From Arcuatula senhousia (Eukaryota > Mollusca > Bivalvia > Mytilida > Mytilidae): a DNA stretch of 64,000 bases. A model generated the notes under the pieces. It did no database searches, had not been told where the DNA came from, and worked only from the letters and a program-made list of their open reading frames with translations. This document shows, piece by piece, positions 12,363-24,400 of the stretch (positions are counted from its first letter, which is position 1; the number at the start of each line of letters is the position of its first letter). Location of the stretch: the NCBI GenBank assembly GCA_963971305.1, contig OZ020307.1, positions 49,845,702 through 49,909,701 on the forward strand, in the 5' to 3' direction. The position numbers and the translations under genes were made by a program.

Positions 12363-13064
12363 CAAAAAATGTATTTACCCCTATGCTCTATTTTTAGCCA
12401 TGGCGGTCATGTTTTTTTGACGAATAGAAAATATGAACAACAGAATTGTATTATATATGCCGTTAGACAAGTTTAGAAGCAGTTGGTCTTATGGTTTCAG
12501 ACAAGTTAATCTTTGAAATTTAGGGGAAAAGTAATGAAGTAATGGTTAATTTTGACGCTTTAAGGGCCATAAATGCTAAAAGAAACGGTCCCACAGCTTT
12601 GACCTAATTTCATGAAATGTAGATCTTGATGTGCTTAATCATATGCAATTTGAATTTTCGAAATATCTTGTTGAAAAAAAAAATTGAAAAAATCCAGAAA
12701 AAGGGCAATTACTCCTACATCAGTTGTTAGATCTTCTTGAATTTGAAGGTAGATCTTGATGTGCTGAACACTTTAACCCTATGCAAGAATTTTGATATCT
12801 GTCACCGTTTTTTGAGTTATTTGCAAACAACTGCAATTTACCGCTATGTTCTATTTCTAGCCACAGCGGCCATGTTTTTTGACCAATCAAAAATTCAAAC
12901 GGCGGTTTTGTAGCAATGAAGCTATTTAACAACTGTACAAAGTTTAGTTGCAATTGAACAGATGGTGCCAGAGGAGCTAACGACTGAAACAAAGCTAACG
13001 GACGGACGACGGACGTCAAGTGATGGCAATAGCTCACGTGACCCAAAGGGTCAGGTGAGCTAAA
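12363..13064 (+). mobile_element. Pearl/Helitron-like element, 3' part
   Basis: Same body as 41.6-41.8 kb and ending in the 3' hairpin at 13031-13061: AGCTCAC, then TGACCC-AAA-GGGTCA, then GTGAGCT, followed by CTAAAA. The inner stem differs from 12083-12111 by paired changes. Confidence 0.65.
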
Positions 13065-15268
13065 AACTGAAACGTACAACATAACAAAAATAACAAACTC
13101 AAAAAAACTATTGCGTCGCGAATACTTATTTTACAGTTCATTATTTTCTAAATTGCAATAAGCAACGTGAACTTAAGTTAAAACAAGAGTGAACACAGGT
13201 GCTTTTCAATATATTAAATTATTTTTAAAATCATATATTGTGAATAACACAGATGACTCTTCAAATATGGTGAGCTGAAAAGACAAAAAAAAATTAGTAA
13301 ACTGATATAAAGAAAGAGAAATTGAAAACTTTAACGTATAACATAAAAAAATAACACAAAACGAGAGTGAACACAGGTGCTTCTCAATATGTTAAATTAT
13401 TTATAGATATATATATTTTGTAAATAGACAAAAGTGAGATATGGAATAATTAAACATCAAACAATCTACATGCATCTGCGGAAATTATAATTTCCACAAT
13501 GAAAACAGCCAGTGGCCTCTAAAATGATCAGCAGTTGCTGCTCGTACTCTTTGTATTGGTCCTAGTTTCAAATTATACATGTATAACATACAATTCAGTA
13601 CTAATCCTGGAAAATAAACAATAACAATAAAGACGAAAGGTACAGTACAAACACTTTAGATTTGACAATGATTACCTGCCAAGGAAAGGAACATATAAAA
13701 TATGGTTGGGTCAAACTGCTGGTCAAACCATCCCCTTTTGATGATCTTGAACAAAGCATTAATATAACACACAGTAACAAAATCTAATCTAACAGAAGTG
13801 AATTAAACATGAAAAAAAAACAACTTATTTTGCTTTTTTGTTATTGATTGAATTTCATATGTATATTTTTGAGCACACCGAATAAATAATGTCTATAAAT
13901 GGATAATATTTGTACATGTATGAGTAAATATTTGATATTTAAAAACATGTGTAAGCCAGTTCTTACAAGATATTTTCATTTGAGTTTACATACCATGTTT
14001 AAAGCTATAATTGGAAATAAATGAAATATATTTTAAATTTACATAATAACAATATACATGAGTTGATGATCTCGATATGTTAGTTATTATGCACTATGAT
14101 ACAATAAAACCTCACTAAACAAAAAAATCATTTGGTATGAAAAGTTCTTCGAGTTGTTTTTTTTTTCTTTAGGATAATATAAAAAAGATCATCCTATGTT
14201 GTTACCTTTATTTATATTGAATCTTTATTGAAAATTATAAAAAGGTATTCTTTAAAGCCTTGATCAATAACGGGTTTAATTTGAGTTATATTTCTTTGAT
14301 TAAGAGAACTTGGTATCAATAAAACTGGCTTTACATGTATATAATCTAACTCGAAATTTTGTTGGGATGTTGGTAACAGTAAAACTCGGACTAGAAAGGT
14401 GTTGTTGCAAATACTTTGATTGCATAAAAAACTACATTGATCGCAACAGAATGAAAAGTGCAGTTCTCTGTAAGAATCAGGCAATATTGAAAAATTTTGA
14501 ATGAGGATTTTAAAAACACACGGTTTTGACAATGAGACATTCAAATTAGTCTTCTAATGACGAAACAGTCATTAGTTGTTGTCTTGAGTGTCAGAGGATG
14601 GAGAAAATATTATGTTAGAATAATAGAGATTTTAGCTGACTTTACAGAGTTATCGCCCTTTAATTCAAATTTTATAAGCTTTCAACCATAATATATCTCA
14701 AATTACTGACACTTTTGAGTCGTGCCAATGCATTTTTTGTGTCTTTTAAAGCATTTTGAACAGTATTGTGAAGTCAAACCCGTGTGGTTTTTTTTTAAAT
14801 CATGACTCACCCATTGCCTGATTCTTACAGAGAATAGCACTTAAGTGTAAAGGAAGTTAAAACAAAATATTTCTGTAGAATATATGCATATGAAAGCATA
14901 TTGCAATAATATTGGCAATTTATGGTTATTAACTTCATATATAAAAATAAAGCTACAAAATAAAATCTACTTAAAATATATAAACAAAAATAATAAATCA
15001 AAAATAAAAGCAAAGTATAATTAAAATATTATAATTTGGAGATGAATCACAATTACAACGAGACCAAAGCAATAAATCTATGACAAATAAAACAACATTG
15101 AAAATATATTCATTATATAATCTGATATAATTAACAATTAAGTAAATAATTTGTTATCTGCCTAGCACTGATAAACTTTTGCTTTTCTAGAATAATATAT
15201 ATTTTTTTATAATCATATATTTTCTAATGTATTCTACTGTATCACACCAGTAAGAATACTTCAAATTG
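13065..15268. other. No gene; one direct repeat
   Basis: AT-rich. gagtgaacacaggtgctt and its flanks occur at about 13186-13260 and again at 13361-13430, a local duplication. The 110-codon frame at 14212-14544 (minus) shows no recognisable domain. Confidence 0.4.
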
Positions 15269-15458
15269 TTACATATTGGTTATATGACATTGGTTTTTCA
15301 TCACATTGTCTTGGTTGTCTGCTTTTGTGTTTTCATAGTTTGCAGGTTTCTGGCCGCTTGGTGGTCTTGTTGTTGGGCCTACAACAGCAACTTTCTTGAT
15401 GTCCTCATAAGAACCAACATCATGTTTTTCCTTGCCACTTTCTGTCTTCGCACCTTTC
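15269..15458 (-). CDS. Gene 1 exon 10: end of cytoplasmic tail and stop
   Basis: The acceptor is gattttaag and the stop is TAA at 15269-15271; 190 nt. The peptide has SYEDI (Tyr639, YxxI spacing) and NYENT (Tyr663, a YxN motif of the Grb2 SH2 type), then ends NQCHITNM. With the VEYAVV motif this makes a multi-tyrosine signalling tail. No clear AATAAA was placed downstream. Confidence 0.8.
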
Positions 15459-18400
15459 CTTAAAATCAAAAACACAATGCACATTTAAAGTGTTTAGACA
15501 CTAATTGAAGCCCAAAAACATGTGCAAATCATATTCTTTAATGACCATCTCATGAATAAAACTATGTAATTTTATATTTGTTTAGATCTGAACAAATATA
15601 TCTTTTGTTCATACAAAAAGTTCCTTTGAAATATTTGCAAGTGCCTTTATTAAGAATATAGTACTTACTAGAAATGATTTCACATGTGTTTTCTGAAAAT
15701 GTATTCTATGATTAATACATTCATTCATTCAGCAAAATATAAATTCTTGCTTTGATTTTCAAAAGTTATGGATCCAAAAGCTTACTGTTGCTTTTAAAGA
15801 CACAAGAATTTGAAACTTAACATGCACAAGCCTTAATAGCAAAATGGCAGTAATCAGTAAATGTCATTGTTATAGAGATAGAAAAACAAATGTTATATAG
15901 AAAAGTACCCTTGGATAATAATATATTCTAACTTACGCTAAACCCTGGCTTGCCCGTTTTTGTGTTGTGTCGTATGTTTCTGTTTCTGGGGGTTTTATAT
16001 GACGTGGGTCATGAGTGTGATCGTAAAGTCCCTCTGGCGATTCAGCATAATGATCCTCTTCGTTGGAATTAGATTGCTTTACTTTCTCGTTGGGTTTTGC
16101 AGTTTTATTGACAACCGCATATTCAACTGGGGTGCCAGTTTTTTTCCTACATGAACCAATTACTTGTATTGTTTTACATTTTAACCCTAAACGCATTAAG
16201 TGAAAACAAGGTTTAAATAGCTAGCACAATTTTGCAAGAGGTTGGAAATTGCAAAAAGAATTGTTAAAAAGCAAATAAAAGACGAAACAAGACGACAACT
16301 TAAAGTAACTACATAAGCATAAAATGTAGATGATGTGTCTAAAACTGGGCATCTTTTAGTCATTATTATATCTAATTTTATAACGTTTGATATTTTTAAT
16401 TGATTTCTACTGAACTCTGGAAAGGTTAACAACGATAATTTCAAAAAAAATTGAAAAAAAATCATCCTTTCGTTTCATATTTCCCACTTTAAAAGAGATA
16501 TAATTTGTATAGAAATTATAAGAAAACTACATTTTTTATAAAACCTTTTTTCCACGTATCCATAAAAGGCTTAGACAGAAAAAAAAATAATCTATCTCTG
16601 GGGTATTTCTCATCATTGAAATGAAATGTTAATTTTCTCTATTCAATCTATATCACATTATCCAAAATAATTTGTAAACCAATCTACATAATAATCTCAT
16701 GGTGCACCTTAAATTTTATTACCTAGATTTAAAATCCTCGTTATGTTCTAACTCTCACACAAGTATACTACAAAAAACCTATACATTTCAGAGACGTTAA
16801 TGAAAAATCCTATTTTAAGATATATTTCTTCTGTGTAACAAATGCAAACAAAAAACCTATTTTAGAAAGAATACTGGTTGCTAAGGCTTGAAATAAAATT
16901 ATGCATACTTTTTGTCCTCTTCTTCTTGTTTCTTTAAATATTCTTCGTTGCTTCTTCTTACTTCGTCGGGAGTAGGACATGTTGCCGGGCTTACAGAAGG
17001 TTTACCGCTGTTTTTGTCAATATCTATTTGGTTATAATTGTCAGCACCTATAGGCCCTTCGCTGTATCGTGTATCCATGTTCAAAAGATTATCCCTTGAG
17101 GCACCATTTTCGTGTGACTTTTGTTCAAGATCATTTGATCTAAAATATTTAAAATATGCATTGTATTTAAAAGATATATACAAAATTACAAACGTAATAT
17201 TTAGAAATTATTACAATACAATGCATATTTTTTTAAATAAGAAGACGCATTCCTTTTGAAGTAATAGTAGTAGGTTTTATCTACCATTTTAACTTTCTTT
17301 CAGTGTTTTTTAAAAAGAAGTAACAGAAAATTTTGAAGCAATGCGATTAACCTGTACTGATTTTATTTTTTTTTAAATTCTTTTTCATTTAATTACTCAT
17401 TTATTCATTTTTCCTTGTAAGTCTAACATAGTTGAAGTAATTATATGAAAAATTATGTACATGTATTGTCATTTTAAAGCAGTTATAGATGTTGAATTTA
17501 GGGTAAAACTAGTGAATTCACTCTACAACAAGTGGATCCACTCTTTACAGTGTTTTGTCTTTCATCTTGAACGGTTCGGAAATATTGTTATTACCGTTAT
17601 TCAATACTTTTAACCATCTTAGTATCATAAAATAACACTTGTAGGTGTAAACAAAGAAATTTCACGTCAATTTTATTATTTCCTTTTTAAAATTTTTATG
17701 ATCCTTCTTTTCCTTATTATATGTGAAATTTTAGCTCAGACGAAATGCGATTGATTGATGAACAGAATATAGGGTAACCGTTCATTTTGTAAACTTGTAC
17801 GAGAAATGCTAAAGATTATTAAAATGTCAGTTTTTGTACTATGACGATTAATCCTAATTTGATCAAATGTATAATTATGTATATTTTTTTCGAATTAATA
17901 AAATATGTTGCACTGTGGCTTGTGTATAAATAAAATAGATAAATAAATGGATGGTGAAGCCACATTTAAAATTTGGGCATTCTTGTTTTATTTGTTTTAA
18001 AGGTTTTATTTCTTTATATTTCTTATTTAGTTTTTACCTTTTAAAAGAAGTCCAGTTAGTTTATAAATTTTATGCAAAATAACAATATGGACAAAAAGAT
18101 GTTCAGTTTGAAAGCCTCGAGAAACCTTTTCCATGCTAAATTTAAGGATTTTCTGCAATACTACAGTTATCTCTATTTAAATTGATATTGATGGTATAGG
18201 TAGTAATTTTGTGATTTAAATGTGCATGAAGTTAAGTATCCTTTATTCACTGTCACAATTATTAAGTGAAAATCAAGCTTGAGGTTTGATACTATTTGTG
18301 CTTTCGTGCATATTTTATCAGGTTGTTACTGGGGGATTTCTTCTATTTCTTTTTTTATTATTTTTAATTTCCTAAGGAGGAACTTGCAGGTGGTCACATG

Positions 18401-21400
18401 ACCAGCCAAAAATGTATCAAACTTACCATTTAAATTAATACTGTAAGATGTTCAAGATTTTGAATTTATGTAAAAAAAACATAATTTCAAAATCTTGAAC
18501 ACCTTAAAGTATCAATTTATTGAAAAAAATTCTTGTTATGTATTTTTATTTTTATTTTATATTAAAAGCATTAAAACTATTTATTTTATAAAATATTCTT
18601 CAAATCTAATGGAATCTCATGTTTCTGCAATTTGACAAAGGGAGATAATTTATGACTAAATTTGCACATTTTGACCATCTTTTGACATATTTTTGTATTT
18701 ATCTATAAAACTAAGTCAGAAGCACCCCCTTTTCTTCCTATCATTTTAAAGCAATATAAAAGCCGAATATAATATCAAAAAATTACAAAATTATATTCTT
18801 TAAAAAAACAGAGTTTTCCTTTAAAATTGTGCACTTTCTTTAACATTTGAATGTAAAAAAGCCAACCTTCGAAATCACTTATCTCAAAAACTAACTCAGA
18901 AGCATATCTTTTTCTAATTGAATTTCAAAAGTGTATGTCTTGATGTGTCTATTAAGAAATTTTACAGACAATCTATTGACGGAAAATGTTTCGGTGCAAC
19001 TATCCCCTTAACTTTTTAATTCTATTATTTTTTTTTCATTTGAGGGACAAAAATACCTGTAACTACATATTATTTCCTACAACAAACAATGTATTTACTT
19101 TTTTCTTTTAAAATGAATCAGGACCACCAAAAACACTATAAACAGTACAACACCACCAACTACTATTGCAATGACTGTAAAATATAAAAAAAATAAATGC
19201 AACAATTAATTATTATTAGTTACAAACAACAGGCAAGCAGTAATACTCAAACACAACATATACTTTAAATCAATAAGGTTTTAGACTACAAAACACAGCA
19301 TATCTAAAACTGTCGATTTTGATTTTCGACTACAAATTCACATATTTTTACTCTTCTAGAATCTCGTTACGACTTGAGTTCCAATTGTTGATTTCTATTC
19401 AGCTGTTTATGTGTTTTGTGTTTTTGTTTTTTTTCTGGCTGTTCTTATTCTTGTTCACTGGTTCTGTCTTTCCCCGTATGAATTTTTGACTCTCGAACGC
19501 AATGTGGGTGGTTCTTTGCTTCTTGGAAATATGATACTGATTACCCCTTTGGTACACCTTCGCTTCTTACATAAAATTGATTAAGGTGATTTTCTTTTTC
19601 TTTTTATATTGGTTGGTCTCAAAACTAAAAGTACCTTGTAAAGATACTTACTCATGGGTAATTTGTCTTCTTTCTTTTCTTCATCGTTATGTTTATTACT
19701 TATCGTAGTACCTGTAGCTGAAAAATTAAAGAATATATAAAAGAAAAAGTTGTTGGTGTAATGGTTGAAATTGGTTAGTTGTAACAGTATATGATATAAG
19801 TATTGGTAATATTCTTTTGAATGATTTCAAATTACATCACTCTTTGTTTTCGAATATGTTTTATTAATTTTTTGTTAGCAAGCCAAATGATATTAAAGGT
19901 AGAAACCTAAAGACTATCCTTGAGAAAATCAAACCACAATAATGAGTAAATCTTGATTTTCAATTTAGCTAACAGTGGCTTGATGATAATAATTACGAGA
20001 CAATAACAAAATCAAGATTTTTCTGTGACAAACAATCGGCTTTGTTAATCTTTGTTTATATTACTTACTTCTAGATTAAACTCAGTGAAATAAGTTAGTT
20101 AGTTAATTCGTTAGTTAGGAAGTTAGTTGTTACTTTATTCCCAGGCAGTGCAATTTCGGCTTTAGCCGGATACAATGAACATGAAATGATGATGATGTGG
20201 AGGAAAGGGGGACACAAGACAATCGGGGATAGTTTTTAACTGTCAGTGGTAAAGGGAGTAAAGGGAAGGGACCGGCGATTTACCCTCCTGCATGGGGATT
20301 CGATGGGTCCTACTCATATCAAAACCTGCAGGAGGATTCTTTAACGTGAAGGACGTGACATTTTTCCAATTTGTCTTGAGGTCAGGATTTCCGAATAATA
20401 GCCTGACGACGCCGGTATTTATTATGACAGGACTCTCCATTTAACCACTGGGACCACACACTGTTGTGAGACATAGTAGGGATGAAGAGATGATCATCTC
20501 AGTACAACAAACTGTCACAAACTTATTGAAACAATCACGAATCATTTCAACAAACATAATAAAGGTAATAACAAAATTACCGAACTTGGAGGATCAATCT
20601 CAGTGTCCAAGAGAAAAGACAAAACATGGGAGACACACCAGAATAGTTATAGATCGCATATGGCCCTGACTTGGTACAGGCATTTCAAATGAAATGGTGG
20701 GTTAAGGTTCATCTGTACCTTTCTATAAAACATGGCGTTATTTTTAATCTATTTTCAGTATATGCACAGCCAAAACTGCACATAAATTTGAAATATAAAG
20801 TGTAGCTGGACCTAGATATTAAAAATTCTTACCTTTTCTCTATGAAGTGTTCCCGAAAAAATCCTTTATTTTAGAGATCTCTTTTTTCTCCGCTTTTAAA
20901 AACACCCGATTTAAGGCTAATATCACTTTCGCCCTTTCTTGTGGCCTCAAATTTCATGCAACTTTCAATAAGGGATTTAACTAAAAGTGTTCACCTCGTT
21001 TCATGAAAGAGGCACAATAGGGATAGTTTGTCCTTTTTCAATTTAAAATCTGAACAGGAAAAAAAAGAGATCTTTATTTTTAAGGAATTTAAAATGAAAA
21101 ATTGATAGAAATTGAATCAGAAATTACCATATCTAGGTCCAGCTAGGCTTTATTTTATTATTTTATTTGTAGATTTTGTTCTGCATATACTAAAAAATAG
21201 GTAGAAAATTTCGCCATTTTTAACGAAAGGTACAGATGAACCTTAAACAAGGTTTTATAGCGCGCCAAACCTCCCTCTTAAATATTATAACGAAATAATC
21301 TTAGTTTATTAAAAGACAATCAATGTTTTACGTGCCAAACAATCGGCTATGTTAATACTTGTTTATGTTACTTAATTCTAGATTTTGTTAGTAAGTTAGT

Positions 21401-24400
21401 TAGTTAGTTAGTTAGGAAGTTTTTCATTACTTTATTTCCCAGGCAGTGCGATTTCGGATTTATCCCTGTTAACATGAAAAGGGTGATACAATGAACATGA
21501 AATGGTGATGAAGTGAAGGAAAGGGGGACACAAGGCCAATCGGAGAGGAGAGTTTTAACTGCCAATGGAAAGAGGAGTGACGGGAAGGGACGGCCAATTA
21601 AGCCTCCTGCATGGGGATCCTACGGGTCGTGCACTTATCGAGACCTACAGGAGGGTTCTTTAACGCGAAAGGACGTGACATTTTTCCCAACACAGTGTAC
21701 CACTTTTACTTACAGTCAGGATTTCCGCATAATAGCCTGACGACGCTGGAATTTATTATGACAGGGCTGTCCCATTCAACCACCTGGACCACACATCCAA
21801 GTCGCTCTGTGACAAAGTGGCCTGACCGCATGTCAGGTTTCTGAGCGCTTTAAATTTGACCTTTACCGACAAGCTTAGCGCTGCTGCAGGCGTAATCGCC
21901 AAACGGGTTCTGCACGGGTCAGTTAAATAGGACTAAGGAACTTAAACTAAGATTTTCTCATTAAAGTGGTTATGGCGTTCCATACTGTGGATTATTTTTA
22001 TAATAATGTATTTCGTGATTACTCCTGAACCTTTTTATATTTTAAAGTTTTATGATTTGAGATGGAAATGATGGATTGTTGTTCGCTTTGTCAAATGACA
22101 ACAATGAATTTTAGTCTGTGTACTCGTTTCTATGATATATGACGTCCAAGAAAATGGCGGGAAATCAGACTCCTCAACATTTTTCTAAACTTGAACATTG
22201 TAACATTTTAGCCTTAAATACCATAAAGTTGTATCAAGAATTATACAGTTGGTTTAAGGTCTATTTCAACAGAATATTTTATAAGTAGAGGTCGGTGTGC
22301 ATACATTTCTTCTGCATTTAAAAGGTATAGTCCATGGAAGTATTAAATTGACAGGAATTACAACAGCCTCACTTCAAACGTTCCATCTGCGTTACCGCAA
22401 AATCGTCAAGTACCTACTAATAACGTCATACTGATCGAAGTTTTGCCTATCTTCTTAGTCGAAATCCTTAACTATGAGTGGTTTTATTATAGAAAAATTA
22501 TGACCGCACAAATAGAGTATCTATTGATTTTTGAAAAAAAAATGCAAGTAGTAAAATATGAATATGTATTAGAACAATTTGCATTTATTAACTAAGTAAA
22601 CAACAGCTTTAATTTAATTTTGTTTTAGGAGTCAGGTCCTTATAAGTATTGGATTATAATATTATAAGTTTCGGGGTCTATCTTCATTGTTTAATATATT
22701 TAAAGAAATTCGTTGCTATTGTATTCTTCATTTTACCTTTTTAAATCATTGTGCGTTGTCATTCTTTTAATAAATTCTGATACATTTTGTCAAATTTCTT
22801 TACATTTTTGTTCTCAAATGTCAAGACAGAATTAGGAAGAAAATCTGGCATCTTTTTACAAAACTACAACAATTCAGTTTATGATATTTTTTTTTGTAGA
22901 TAATAATATGAATTTGGTAAAATCATAACATAGTGCGGGTCTAGTATTTTGTGTTATATTCAGTGTAATTACTACAAAAGTAACAAAAATTTCTGTATGT
23001 TACGATAAATTTGTTTCACTTTTTCTTAGTTTTTGGAGTATCCTACAACATCCTACACAGTAACGACACAAACCACAAAGAAGAAAACTCTTTCATCTTG
23101 AAGACCATAATATTTTCATAATCAGAAAAGATCAGATGTAAAAGTAATCACAGTTTTAAAAAATTGTGCTTTCTTCAAATAATCAATAATTGAGCAAATT
23201 CGTTATCTTCATTGTGCCATAACTTTGCTCAATGTTGACCGATTTTTATCATTTTTTCAATCTTTACTTTCGAATAGGTAGTAGAATCCGTTGCAACCAG
23301 GTAATTGCACGGCAAGGGAACCACAGACGGTCCCGTATCCTTATTGATAGTGTAACTGATAAGGGCCACCGACAGTAAACCCACGTGATGTTCTTTCTTC
23401 AAAATTGGTGGCGGAAACGCAGACCGTCTTCAAGCGTGTTTTCGCCTACTTGATAAACTGAGTCGGTACCTTTATTATCTACAGATAAATAGTGGGAAAT
23501 TAATTGTGTTAATTTATTGTTGTAATTCCTGTCAATTTAATACTTCCATGTATAGTCTAAATGAGTTCCGAAATCAGACGCCAATTCTCAAACATAAAGA
23601 GTGATCATCCTAAAGTTTATTATGTTTGTTATAGAAGACTGTTTACAAAAATTAATGTTCGTCAGGACAATTAACTAAAATAAAATAAGCAATAATGACT
23701 TGTGTCATCGTAATGTACACCATTAAACTCTAGTACGCCGCATAAAAAGCACAGAAGGATAGAAAGCAGCAAATAACCAGCTTGATGACTATATTAAAGC
23801 CATAAAACATAGACATAACATCACAGGTTTAATTTTTGCAAGTGAATATCACTGAAAAAGCAAAGGTCTTTTGTCAATGCATGCAAAGCAATTGCTTAAA
23901 TGGGCAATGCTAGCAAATTAACATATACTATTTACAGGTCTTGGTTGTGGCTATTGAAGCTGAAGTCTTTACGTCTGTACTGCTCATCATCGTTGTAGTT
24001 GAACCTATGATAGAGGTCGGGTTAAAGTGCATGCATGATCTTTTTTTTTTTTGTAAAACATTTTAACTAAGGAATCCTACCAATTTGTCAGGCAAACATG
24101 ACTCAGAAAGATCATAACAAAAATATCGAACTTGGAGAATCAATCTCAAATGTACGAGAGAAAAGACAAGTTGGCAAACATGCTAGAAAAATTGACGACT
24201 GCATCTGAGTTTCACGTGACGTTAACTGCAATTGAGCATTTAAGTAAAAATGCGTGTGAAAGTATCATTCACTTGATATATCCGCAAGTATATTTTTTCA
24301 AACTCACTATTATATAATATGTTTATGAGGCTGGTACAAATAAGTTAATTTCATGTGAATCTCAAAACAGTCAAATTTGTCTGTGCATAATAACATGTTT

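Noticed and set aside
14212..14544. 110-codon open frame on the minus strand
   Set aside because: No recognisable domain, composition like the flanks, no splice partners.
21972..21990. TATGGCGTTCCATA, like the foldback terminus
   Set aside because: Only the palindromic 14-bp core matches, with no array or partner end nearby; the same applies to the core at about 6268.
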